Source: Sphingobium sp. D43FB (GTDB lineage: Bacteria; Pseudomonadota; Alphaproteobacteria; Sphingomonadales; Sphingomonadaceae). Taken from it: a stretch of 64,000 bases of DNA. Below are positions 16,478-25,127 of the stretch, one piece after another; the stretch's first letter is position 1; every line of letters begins with the position of its first letter. Position numbers and translations under genes: made by a program. Under the pieces are notes generated by a model. That model made no database searches, had not been told where the DNA came from, and saw only the letters and a program-made list of their open reading frames with translations. The stretch lies in contig NZ_NMUA01000010.1 of assembly GCF_002312805.1 (NCBI RefSeq), positions 1-64,000 on the forward strand, in the 5' to 3' direction.

Positions 16478-16960
16478 TCAGCACGTCACAAAAGCGGGGG
16501 CAAGGCCATGTTTGCCAAGGGATGCCATCAGCACCCCGGTCTCTTCGGATCGTTCAAAAGCGGTCGAAAACATTTCTATGGTGTAGGCGCCACGCGCGAG
16601 CAAATCAGCGCTCGCCCGTACCAACTGCACGGAGGTTGTGGGCCATAGACATAGCAGGATATAGGGCCAGCCTGCTTCTACCGGATCATAGTGACAGAGC
16701 ATGATGTCAGTGCCTTGCAAGCTGGAGCCCCTTCGATCGAGAAGATCGGGAGCAACGGGAGCGGGCCGTTCGAGATCGAGGAAGTGCTCGAATTCTATCA
16801 TCTCCAGGTCCGTCTCGACGATGACAGGATAGTAACGACCCAGCGACAGGGTCGACGCCGCATGCCGTAGGGGTATGTCGATCACGACCATTTCGGGCAG
16901 CACAGGCGTAATCCGACGATAGACTTGCCGTCTGGCCGCGAGGCTGTCGGTGAGTTTCAT
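16478..16960 (-). CDS. Plasmid hypothetical protein
   Basis: Product of 160 residues starting MKLTDSLAARRQVYRRITP at 16960, with AAGG upstream; an ATG at 16996 would add 12 residues and has a poorer context. The body alternates strands and helices (PEMVVIDIPLRHAAS, PYILLCLWPTTSVQLVRA, YTIEMFSTAFERSEE). No known domain was recognised. A perfect 12-bp hairpin separates it from the sigma-like gene upstream in the same direction. Confidence 0.6.
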   Translation of the reverse strand: MKLTDSLAARRQVYRRITPVLPEMVVIDIPLRHAASTLSLGRYYPVIVETDLEMIEFEHFLDLERPAPVAPDLLDRRGSSLQGTDIMLCHYDPVEAGWPYILLCLWPTTSVQLVRASADLLARGAYTIEMFSTAFERSEETGVLMASLGKHGLAPAFVTC

Positions 16961-16999
16961 GACGTTAAACCTTGGTTTCCTGCCGCTAAGGGTCAAGGG

Positions 17000-17026
17000 G
17001 AAGCTTCGCCGATCCGGCGAAGCTTC
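17000..17026. terminator. Perfect 12-bp hairpin between minus-strand genes
   Basis: GAAGCTTCGCCG at 17000-17011 pairs perfectly with 17015-17026 around the loop ATC. It lies in the space between two leftward genes. No T-run follows on either strand, so it is either a Rho-assisted terminator or an RNA-processing hairpin. Confidence 0.55.
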
Positions 17027-17047
17027 TCTGGACCGCTCCTATGTTGC

Positions 17048-17554
17048 TTACACGTCGAGATGATGGGCGATGGCGGACAGGCAGTGCGCAAGGCGTTTCT
17101 CAACTGCGGCGACATCGCTTCCTTGAAGCCAGGCAACCTGTTCGATGTCGAGGCCGCCGATCCGGTGCAGCAGATAGGCGTTGCGTGTGTCTTCGGGGAG
17201 GCGGGACAGCACCGTTCGATGGCCTTCGTTCAAGGCCCGCGGCATCGCTGTCGGCAAGAGGGCTTCCCAATTAATAAGGACCCAAGCCCGAACCCAGACC
17301 CCCGCAGTGCTCGCCGCAACCTCGGTTTCTCTCTCATCAACGGTCACCACCTCGAGGTTGAAATCAGGAAGGCGCGCCATACGCGTAGCCGGCCCGGCAA
17401 TCGCCGGTGGTGCTACAGCCTCAAGATGGGCGTCGAGTTGGTCTACCAGCGCGCGAAACCGCGCGCCAAACATATGGAAAGCCCTGTGCCAGACAGGCGC
17501 GTGCAGGATGGACCGCACCTCCGTAAGGAGGGCGATCGAAGCATTCATGGTCAT
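17048..17554 (-). CDS. Sigma-70 region-4-like protein
   Basis: Product of 168 residues whose C-terminal 55 residues look like sigma region 4: LSRLPEDTRNAYLLHRIGGLDIEQVAWLQ followed by an abbreviated recognition helix (SDVAAVEKRLAHCLSAI). Region 2, needed for promoter melting, is not visible in the N-terminal ~110 residues. It may therefore be an orphan regulator or a truncated ECF factor and not a working sigma factor. The last motif resembles sigma-70-type repeats seen in plasmid maintenance proteins of sphingomonads. It starts at 17554 directly upstream of unrelated hypothetical genes. Confidence 0.6.
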   Translation of the reverse strand: MTMNASIALLTEVRSILHAPVWHRAFHMFGARFRALVDQLDAHLEAVAPPAIAGPATRMARLPDFNLEVVTVDERETEVAASTAGVWVRAWVLINWEALLPTAMPRALNEGHRTVLSRLPEDTRNAYLLHRIGGLDIEQVAWLQGSDVAAVEKRLAHCLSAIAHHLDV

Positions 17555-17599
17555 GGTGGATATCCTAGATTCTAGGCGACGTGCGCCTGTGGTCAGGTT

Positions 17600-18790
17600 T
17601 CAATTGGCGCGTTCGAGCAGGCGGCGAGCCTTGCCTTCCAGTTCGAGCCTGCTGTCCTGATTGGTCCGGGTCCGGGCAAGCGCTGTGATGCCCTGGACGA
17701 AATCGTAGACGGACTGGGGCGGATGGCCTTCTTCAGAGAGCACGGTCGCGATGATCTTGCCGGTCTCGGTTTTCGAGAAGCCTGCCTTGCGCAGGAAACG
17801 TTCCCGATCCTCATCCTTGCGGGCGACGATCCGTTCGCGCGCAGTCTTGATGCCGTTGATGAAGCCGGATGGCGAAGAGTCGGCGAACCGCGTCAGAGCG
17901 GGCGCGGCCTCATGCGCAAAGCGATTGGCGGCGAACTTGCTGTGCCGGATCGATATCTCCTCGAAATTCTCGACACCCCACAGGTTCCGGTTCATGCAAA
18001 CGGCCCGCAGATAGAAGGTTGCCATGCCCAAGGTCTTGGAACCAACCTCGCTGTTCCAGCAGTAGAAGCCGCGAAAATAAAGGTCAGGTTCGCCATTGGG
18101 CAGGCGTCCCGCCTCGATTGGATTGAGGTCGTCGACGAGGAAGAGGAAGACGTCACGATCTGAGGCATAAAGCGTCGTATTGTCGCGCGTAATATCCACG
18201 ACCGGATTGTAGTGCATCGTACCCCAGTCGAGCACGCCGGGCACCTTCCAGCGCGTATCGCCGGTGCCATTACCCGCGATTTTCATGACGGCGGCCACAA
18301 GTTCATGATCCCAGATGCGGCCATAGTCAGGCCCCGTAACGGCACGAAGTTCCGTGCGGCCATTCTGGGTTTCCAGCAATTTCACCTGTTCGCCGCGGTG
18401 AGCAAGGAGACCGTGCTGCATGTTGATGCCGGCGAGCGGCGCGGGAAGGCTGCGCAGATAGGAAGCCGGGGCACCGACCAGGCTGCACATCTGCCCAAAA
18501 GACCAGTGGGTCGGCATGACCGGTTCGGATTTGCCCGGCACGTGCAGCATCAGTCTCTCGGGATCGTCGGTGCGGGCCTCCACGCGAACCGCGCGGCTCT
18601 CGACGACGCGCGTCGTCGCATTGTCGGCCCGCGTGCGGACCTTGTCGTAGAGATCGCCAAGAGACAGGAAGCGTTCGTCGTCGGGGCGCGAGAACCATTC
18701 GGACGACACACGGGAATTATTCTGGCCGCGCGACACATCGACGCGATAGGGTTTTGGCGCCGGACGCGCGGGGGAAGCGAGAAGGCTCAT
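17600..18790 (-). CDS. DUF932 domain-containing protein
   Basis: Product of 396 residues. HVPGKSEPVMPTHWSFGQMC, PASYLRSLPAPLAGINMQHGL, LRAVTGPDYGRIWDHELV and a central NSEVGSKTLGMATFYLRAVCMNRN are typical of DUF932 (phage/plasmid-like TIGR03299) proteins. Start at 18790 with AAGGAG; the upstream in-frame extension lacks a site. The family is carried by plasmids and phages and often sits near replication or partition genes; its biochemical activity is unknown. Confidence 0.85.
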   Translation of the reverse strand: MSLLASPARPAPKPYRVDVSRGQNNSRVSSEWFSRPDDERFLSLGDLYDKVRTRADNATTRVVESRAVRVEARTDDPERLMLHVPGKSEPVMPTHWSFGQMCSLVGAPASYLRSLPAPLAGINMQHGLLAHRGEQVKLLETQNGRTELRAVTGPDYGRIWDHELVAAVMKIAGNGTGDTRWKVPGVLDWGTMHYNPVVDITRDNTTLYASDRDVFLFLVDDLNPIEAGRLPNGEPDLYFRGFYCWNSEVGSKTLGMATFYLRAVCMNRNLWGVENFEEISIRHSKFAANRFAHEAAPALTRFADSSPSGFINGIKTARERIVARKDEDRERFLRKAGFSKTETGKIIATVLSEEGHPPQSVYDFVQGITALARTRTNQDSRLELEGKARRLLERAN

Positions 18791-19154
18791 GACAATCTCC
18801 TTGAAAGGGTTCACCGGCGATCGGAGGGCACCAAAGAGCCCATCCTCGCCACCACCCTTCCACCCCCTTCCCTTCTGCCGAGCAGACCCGCGAATGGCGG
18901 CCAGAACGAGAAGGCCATTAAGTCTCGAAGATGTCGGAGATGGCTTACATGCCCGAGTTGGGAAGGCAGGCGAAGGATCGCTTCTCGCCTTCCTGACTGG
19001 CGGCATGCAGGATCAGGCTTTCCGCAGATCGCCTGAATTTAGACGCGCCGATCTGATGGCGTTGATCAGCACCATCGCGCATGACGGCCATTGTGCCGTC
19101 AATCCGGGCGGTTTCCGCAATCACGCTGTCAGCGCGATCTATGGTGTTATGTCT
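18791..19154. other. Gene-free stretch upstream of DUF932
   Basis: About 360 bases between leftward genes. It should hold the DUF932 promoter. No coding region with suitable start, no strong hairpin and no repeat was seen. Confidence 0.4.
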
Positions 19155-19673
19155 CTAAAGCATGGCTTCGGCAGGAATGCTGGCCGTGCCGCCTGACATT
19201 TTGCCGAGGGCATCCTCTATGAACTGGCTTGTAGACATAGAATCCATCGCTTGCGCAGTGATAACAATCGCCTGACCGCCAAAGCCATCGAACAGCATGC
19301 GGGAACAGGTGTAGGATGTCTCGATCGCAATATGGGAAAGAGTTTGCGAGCGCCGGACAATATCCTGGAGGATCTCCATCCAATGATCATCCATATCGAC
19401 TTCCAGATAGTCGCCCTGGTCGGCATTCTTTGCGACCAATTCGGTCAAGAAGCGCGCGGCGACGCTATCGGCAGGTGAAGCAGCGAGGGCCTCGCGAACT
19501 TGGTCATGATAGAGAATGAAGTTCATTTCCCGCCAGATGTCGGCAAATAAGTAGACTTCATCATCTTTGGTTTCGTGCGAAAATATAGAGGTGAGGAGCA
19601 ATCGCTCGGCGGGACTTATATCGCCGACCGGGATGAAGGGCGTGACGACGCACTGGCCGAAATAATCTGCCAT
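19155..19673 (-). CDS. Hypothetical acidic protein
   Basis: Product of 172 residues starting MADYFGQCVVTPFIPVGDIS at 19673, with GGAG upstream. It is acidic and helical (ERLLLTSIFSHETKDDEVYLFADIW, DYLEVDMDDHWMEILQDIV), without membrane segments. Plasmids of sphingomonads encode similar proteins next to DUF6915 and DUF6878 genes, and the three probably form one leftward unit. No function can be assigned. Confidence 0.65.
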   Translation of the reverse strand: MADYFGQCVVTPFIPVGDISPAERLLLTSIFSHETKDDEVYLFADIWREMNFILYHDQVREALAASPADSVAARFLTELVAKNADQGDYLEVDMDDHWMEILQDIVRRSQTLSHIAIETSYTCSRMLFDGFGGQAIVITAQAMDSMSTSQFIEDALGKMSGGTASIPAEAML

Positions 19674-19728
19674 GGCGAATCTCCATTTAGTTAGGTTCAG
19701 GGCCGCCCACGGTTGCGGACAGCAGTGG

Positions 19729-20094
19729 TCATGCCGCGATGGCGAATGGATCGACGGAAGCATGGATCGGCTGCGCGCGGCCCATCCACGGTTCTGGACG
19801 TATGCAACGGACCCAGTCGGCAAAGGAGGGAATATAGCCCAGATCCTCGATCACATGCTGCTCGCCAATGAGCCGAACGGGCACCACTCTCCCGGTGGAA
19901 ATCGTGATCGTCGGCCCGAAAAAATGTTCCAGCATGAAGACGCCCTCTGCATGGTGCCGCAAGGCACGATGGCGGTAGTCGGCGATAATGAGTTTGGACG
20001 GCTCGTCGAACCATTGGTGGAGGGCCAGATAATCCTCGGCCGCCCCGCCCCACTTTTTCGCGCTCGAAAGCGCGTGATGGTAGCAATGTCCCAT
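19729..20094 (-). CDS. DUF6915 family protein
   Basis: Product of 121 residues. MGHCYHHALSSAKKWGG, YLALHQWFDEPSK and RHRALRHHAEGVFMLEHFFG, with abundant His, match DUF6915. The ATG at 20094 has GAGGAG upstream. The conserved His-rich helix could bind a metal, but no activity is known. It follows the DUF6878 gene with a short gap, so the two are probably co-transcribed. Confidence 0.75.
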   Translation of the reverse strand: MGHCYHHALSSAKKWGGAAEDYLALHQWFDEPSKLIIADYRHRALRHHAEGVFMLEHFFGPTITISTGRVVPVRLIGEQHVIEDLGYIPSFADWVRCIRPEPWMGRAQPIHASVDPFAIAA

Positions 20095-20105
20095 GATCGC
20101 GCTCC

Positions 20106-20594
20106 TCAAAATTCGTGGCTATACACTTCCGTCGCGACGTAGCGATCGGCATGCTCGAGCCTGATCATTCCGGCTGCGACATCGAAGGTGAATTCGCCAT
20201 AGGCACCGTCATCATTCTCCCACCCCGGGTGGGTTGCGCCCAGAAGATGATAGGCGTGCGCTTCGAGCGCAGCCCCAAGCGACATCGGCGCGGCGACTGC
20301 GACCTCTGTATTCCACGGCTGCTCCATCAACTCGACCGGTACGGCTGGAATTTCCAGCCCGATATCGTCGGCGTCCAGCGCCTCGATCTCTTCGATCTGT
20401 CCGCTGTCGCCGCACCCATCGAAACGGATGATGACCGTAGCGATGCCCGCTGCTGCAAGTGCGGCGAGTAGCCTTGTCTTGTTGAGAGGCAAGAGCCTGG
20501 CGGCGAGCGCCTCATGGCGACTCCATTGCAACAAAATATCGTTCGGCGTCGTGATCAGTGCCGCGTCGACTACTGGTGGATTTGCATCAGCCAT
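20106..20594 (-). CDS. DUF6878 family protein
   Basis: Product of 162 residues. The hallmark IIRFDGCGDSGQIEEIE, followed by acidic residues and a C-terminal GEFTFDVAAGMIRLEHADRYV with Tyr-rich end, agrees with DUF6878. Start at 20594, AAGGAG upstream. It lies between DUF6915 (11 bases downstream) and the methylase-helicase gene. Unknown function; typical of alphaproteobacterial plasmid backbones. Confidence 0.75.
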   Translation of the reverse strand: MADANPPVVDAALITTPNDILLQWSRHEALAARLLPLNKTRLLAALAAAGIATVIIRFDGCGDSGQIEEIEALDADDIGLEIPAVPVELMEQPWNTEVAVAAPMSLGAALEAHAYHLLGATHPGWENDDGAYGEFTFDVAAGMIRLEHADRYVATEVYSHEF

Positions 20595-20672
20595 GTTCAA
20601 GCTCCTTGGATAGTGTCCGAAACTCCCTTCATCGGACACATAGCCATTCACCCTCCCCTCCGACCGCCTAGG

Positions 20673-23600
20673 TCAGGGGCGGTTTTGGGACATCGCCACC
20701 AGTTTGTTGAATTCGGCACCGGCTTCGGCGATGCGGCGCAAGATTGCTTCGGCCTGCTCGGCAGGCATGAACAACCGCGTTTTATAGGCGATCACCTCGG
20801 TGAAGCAGCCCAGGCTCTTAAGCCACTCACGACGCCCGGGCGGAAAATTGCGGAGTTCGAGCCGCATGGCATCATTGACCCGAACACGGGCCAATTCGGC
20901 GCCAGCAAGTCCGGGAATGGCAACTGTCTCCCCAGACCGAACGGCCCTGAGCAATTCTGCAGGCGTGAGCGCGATAGTCATGGAGACGCCAAAGGCATTG
21001 CCGACCTTCTCGACGCCTGAGGGTGATACGATCCGGCCAAGTAGGCTACTGCCCGCGGCATCCGATATCCGCCACACGCGCGCATCATCATCCGGCAGCT
21101 TGTTCCAAACTGGCAGCAACAGGCCGGTCGCAAGATGGATTGTCTCAACATCGATCTTGGTTGCACTTTCGTCAACCTCGGCGTTCCAGAGCCGCTCGAA
21201 CTCAGCCACGGCTATTGAAACCCAAGCACTTTCGGCAAGGCGATGATCGCGGATGCGCTCCTGGCCGGTAGGACGTACGAGCATCCACATCGGGATCGGT
21301 TCGCCTTCATTGTTCATGACTGGCCACGACGGTGTGGCGAGCGCGACCCGGCCAGACTTGTCGTTACGAAGCATGCGCGTGCCCGAGATTTGTGCCCACT
21401 GGGTCATGAGTCGTGGGTAGGCGAGCGCCTTGCGTCGATGGTGCAGTTCCAGGCGCGCGAGGCGGGTCTGTGCACCCGTCGCCGGATCCTGGCGAAGGAG
21501 CGTTTCCTCGAGGATCACGATGCGTTCGGTCATGATGGTTTCGACGCCGACATCCAGCGTCCCTGCTTCGCGCGCTTCGTCGATCCGCGCCTGGATGAGC
21601 GCCATATATTCGTCGAAAATGGCATCTTGCGTCTCGATCCGCAGGGCGAGGAGCCGGTTCAGCCAGCGATGGATGGGCGGCAAGTCGTCGAGCAGGCCGC
21701 CGCCATCATCATCGAGCAGTTTAAGGCCTGTCATCGCGATGAAGTCGACAAGGCTCGTGCTGGTCAGCTTGCCCCGAAAAAGCAGGCTATACCATTGCCG
21801 CAGCGCGTCCTTGGCATAGTCGCTCTCCAGGTTATCCGCCGGATCGAAGAGATTCTGGCCTCCTGTCTGCCGCTGGCCACGGGTGAGCGCGCCTAAGCTG
21901 TCGAGCCGCCTGGCGATCGTGCTGATGAACCGGCGCTCACCCTTACAGTTGGTGGTGACTGGCCTGAACACCGGCGCACTCATCTGATTGGTCCGGTTCG
22001 ATCGTCCGAGCCCCTGTATGGCGTTGGACGCCCGCCAGCCAGGTTCGAGCAGGAAATGGATGCGCCGCCGGTGGGCACTCGGACAGTTGCGGTCCGCATG
22101 ATAGCTGCGGCCTGTGCCGCCCGCATCGGAGAAAAGCAGGATTGGCTTGCTGCCTGACATAAAGGCCTGTGCTTCGACAATATTGGAACGAGCGCTTCGC
22201 CGATCGATCTTCTGGCGACCGTTGCCGTCCAGGATCAACCGGCGAGACCGCCCGGTCACCTCAGCCACCTGGTCAGTGCCGAAGCGCGCGATGATATCGT
22301 CCAGCGCCATGCCGATCGCGGGCAGCGCGCAAAGCCGTTCGATGAGATCGTCACGTCGGGCAATGGCTTCCGCGCAATGCACGGGGTTGCCCTCCGCATC
22401 GACCATCAGTTCGGAGCGGTCGTAGCCATCGCTGCCTTTGAACACGGTCATCATGCGGGTTGGAAAGGCCGTCTGCAAATAATCGATCATCGCCTCGCGC
22501 GGCGACAATTCGATGTCGAGATTGGCCGCTTCGTCTGCAGAAAGGGACGCCAGACGTCGGTCGAGCATAGCCTCTGCCGTCGTCACCAACTGCACGATCG
22601 CCTGGTGATCGGCATTGAGTGCGGCATCGATCGCATCAATGAGTGTGGGTAGTTTCATGGCGACCAGAACCTGGCTGAAGAAGCGTTGCTTGGCGCTTTC
22701 GAAGCGCGAAAGGGCTGATCCCCTGGCTTGGGCATTGAGGGCGTTGCCCGTCATCCGATCAACGATGTTGCTCGCCATGAGCACCTGCTCGAGATTTTTG
22801 TGGATGACCGCCCAACCGTCCGCATAGGCATTGTAGATCGCAACTTGCTCGGCTGTCAGCACATGCTCGAGCGGCTCATATTCGACGCCCTGAAAGGTAA
22901 GCGCCCGCGCCGTATAGAGACCGAGCGCCTTTAGATCGCGCGCAACGATTTCCATGGCCGCGATCCCGCCATCGGCGATGGCCGCCATGAAGGCGGCGCG
23001 CGATTCAAAGGCTGTGCCCGGTCCCCACAGGCCCAGACGTATCGCATAGCAGAGATTGGCGGGATCGGTGGCACCTGTGGCGGAGACATACAGCACACAG
23101 GCGCGGGGCAGAAGATTTTGGAGCCGAACACCCGCCAGCCCCTGCTCGGACCCCTTCTGCTTCCCGAAATTGGTCTCCGTTCCGGCAGCATTAGCCATTT
23201 CATGAGCCTCGTCATAGCAAAGCAGACCATCAAATTCGTCGCTGAGCCAGTCGAGTATCTGGGAGAGGCGTGAAGCCTCGTCATGACGTTGCGAGCGCAG
23301 CGTCGCATAGGTCATGAACAATATGCCGCTTTCCATCGAGATCGGCGTACCCAACGGGAAAGCGTCGAGCGGCTGGATATCGATCGGAAGGCCGCCCAGC
23401 GCCGCCCAGTCGCGACGGGCATCCTCAATGAGGGCGCTGCTTTTGGATATCCAGACAGCCTTGCGCTGCCCGCGGCACCAACGGTCAAGAATACAGGCTG
23501 CGACCTGCTGGCCCTTGCCGACCCCGGTGCCGTCGCCCAGGAAATAGCCCATGCGATAGAGCTTGCCATTCGCGTCCGGCGAGAGGACCGTCCCCTTAGC

Positions 23601-24998
23601 ATCCGGCGCGTGGAGCCCGGGCAAATCGCGTTCAAAAGCCTGGCCGGCATAGATCACGGTTTCGAGTTGCGCGTCGGACAGGGCGGATACGGCGCAGGGC
23701 GGCAACATGGGCGCATAGCAGGGGGCCGGTGGAAGGATCGACGACATCGCGATCGATTCCACCAGGCTGTCGGGATGTGGAGTGGCGCCTGGAATTGCGA
23801 TCCTGGACAGTCGCCATGGCACATAGATGCCGATCTGATCACTTGGCGGTCGGGCCGTCTGCAGGACGGTATAATCAAGTGGTCGCGGCGCAGCGTCGAG
23901 AGAGGCCCTGCCGTTCGGTGCCACAGGGCTGCGCCGTTTTACTTGCCCCAGCAGGAGAGGGTTTGCGGCAGGTTTGGGCCGCACCCGCGCGGCGGGGGCT
24001 CGCTCTAGTCCAAAGGGCAGCGTTGGATGATCCGGCGCTCGCCGAGGCGGAAGCGATAGAACGACATCCAGCGCATCGTCGAGACAATCGACCGCCTCGC
24101 GCCGAGCGGTCCCTTCCCAATTCTTGTCATAGATCAGCAGGCGAACCGCGATACTCGTGCCGTGGCGGGCGAATGGCTGTCCGGTTATGGTGATCTCCAG
24201 GCGTGGTAGAACAAGGTCCGCAACAGCTTGATAGCCCGTAGCGCCGCTACCATCGGCGCAAAAGCCGGGCGGCATGATCGCGACGCAACGACCATGATCT
24301 GCAAGACGCGCAAGCGCTGAACGCAAGTGTCTCGCGCCTGCATGCCGGTCGTCTCCGCGTCCCTCGCTGCGCGCGAATGGTGGATTAATGAGAATGACGT
24401 CCGGTCGGGACAGGCTGGCGAGGTGCGTATCAATATATTCCGCGTCGTGCGTTGTGACGCGCTGGCCCATGATCTTGCTCAGCAGCTGCGCCCGAACGGG
24501 GTCGCGTTCATTGAGTTGAAGGGTAGCGCCGGCGCATTTCGCCTGAAGCGCCATCAGACCTGTCCCGGCAGAGGGTTCGAGCACGATATCGGCGATGGTC
24601 GGCATGGCTGCCTGACCCGCTAGCCAGGCGAGCGGGAGCGGCGTCGAGAATTGCTGAAGCGCGATCTGTCGTTCGGTCCGGTAGGTCTGCGTTGGAAGAC
24701 GGTCGGCGAGTTCGCAGACACGCGCCAAGGTTTCAGCCGGACTATGTCCGAGAAGGGCGCCACCGGCTAGGCAGGCGATGACCTGCGCCGCTTCGAGCGC
24801 GTCATAAGCGTCGCGCATCGACCATGTGCCACCAGCATCGGTACAGCCAAAGCAGCGAAACATCTGCTGGCCGAGCGACTTTCGCGTGATCGACTGACCG
24901 GCAAGGAGGATGGATGCGAGGGTGCGGGCGACCTGCGCCAGCGCCCTGGCCTTAGAACCGACAGGGAGCGACGTCGCGTCTAACAGCGGAAGGGTCAT
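20673..24998 (-). CDS. Methyltransferase-helicase fusion, strawberry-notch type
   Basis: Product of about 1441 residues. N-terminal third: an adenine-methylase-like fold with VLEPSAGTGLMALQ (SAM site) and ILINPPFARSEG (NPPF, about residue 205). Middle: superfamily 2 helicase motifs, with a Walker A variant GDGTGVGKGQQVAA near residue 493 and DEAHEMAN near 594, then LYVSATGATD. C-terminal: helicase lobe 2 (LFSDAGGTGRSYHADRN, QGLGRSNRTNQ). This arrangement matches bacterial strawberry-notch proteins on plasmids and phages. The ATG at 24998 has GGAG upstream. It may act in DNA repair, stability or anti-restriction; catalytic use of the methylase is inferred. Confidence 0.85.
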   Translation of the reverse strand: MTLPLLDATSLPVGSKARALAQVARTLASILLAGQSITRKSLGQQMFRCFGCTDAGGTWSMRDAYDALEAAQVIACLAGGALLGHSPAETLARVCELADRLPTQTYRTERQIALQQFSTPLPLAWLAGQAAMPTIADIVLEPSAGTGLMALQAKCAGATLQLNERDPVRAQLLSKIMGQRVTTHDAEYIDTHLASLSRPDVILINPPFARSEGRGDDRHAGARHLRSALARLADHGRCVAIMPPGFCADGSGATGYQAVADLVLPRLEITITGQPFARHGTSIAVRLLIYDKNWEGTARREAVDCLDDALDVVLSLPPRRAPDHPTLPFGLERAPAARVRPKPAANPLLLGQVKRRSPVAPNGRASLDAAPRPLDYTVLQTARPPSDQIGIYVPWRLSRIAIPGATPHPDSLVESIAMSSILPPAPCYAPMLPPCAVSALSDAQLETVIYAGQAFERDLPGLHAPDAKGTVLSPDANGKLYRMGYFLGDGTGVGKGQQVAACILDRWCRGQRKAVWISKSSALIEDARRDWAALGGLPIDIQPLDAFPLGTPISMESGILFMTYATLRSQRHDEASRLSQILDWLSDEFDGLLCYDEAHEMANAAGTETNFGKQKGSEQGLAGVRLQNLLPRACVLYVSATGATDPANLCYAIRLGLWGPGTAFESRAAFMAAIADGGIAAMEIVARDLKALGLYTARALTFQGVEYEPLEHVLTAEQVAIYNAYADGWAVIHKNLEQVLMASNIVDRMTGNALNAQARGSALSRFESAKQRFFSQVLVAMKLPTLIDAIDAALNADHQAIVQLVTTAEAMLDRRLASLSADEAANLDIELSPREAMIDYLQTAFPTRMMTVFKGSDGYDRSELMVDAEGNPVHCAEAIARRDDLIERLCALPAIGMALDDIIARFGTDQVAEVTGRSRRLILDGNGRQKIDRRSARSNIVEAQAFMSGSKPILLFSDAGGTGRSYHADRNCPSAHRRRIHFLLEPGWRASNAIQGLGRSNRTNQMSAPVFRPVTTNCKGERRFISTIARRLDSLGALTRGQRQTGGQNLFDPADNLESDYAKDALRQWYSLLFRGKLTSTSLVDFIAMTGLKLLDDDGGGLLDDLPPIHRWLNRLLALRIETQDAIFDEYMALIQARIDEAREAGTLDVGVETIMTERIVILEETLLRQDPATGAQTRLARLELHHRRKALAYPRLMTQWAQISGTRMLRNDKSGRVALATPSWPVMNNEGEPIPMWMLVRPTGQERIRDHRLAESAWVSIAVAEFERLWNAEVDESATKIDVETIHLATGLLLPVWNKLPDDDARVWRISDAAGSSLLGRIVSPSGVEKVGNAFGVSMTIALTPAELLRAVRSGETVAIPGLAGAELARVRVNDAMRLELRNFPPGRREWLKSLGCFTEVIAYKTRLFMPAEQAEAILRRIAEAGAEFNKLVAMSQNRP

Positions 24999-25083
24999 AG
25001 GATGTCTCCGAAAGTCCGCCACACCATGCTGTGGCAGCATCTGCCATCCCCCGCCCTCCTGAAGGTCGCGGGGCGTTGGCACG

Positions 25084-25115
25084 CAAAAATGGGCCGCGCT
25101 CCGTAAAGCGCGGCC
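25084..25115 (-). terminator. Rho-independent terminator after parB-like gene
   Basis: GGCCGCGCT at 25092-25100 pairs with AGCGCGGCC at 25107-25115 around a six-base loop. On the minus strand it is followed by CATTTTTG. It is placed just past the leftward ParB-like gene. Confidence 0.85.
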
Positions 25116-25127
25116 GTGCTCGGACGA

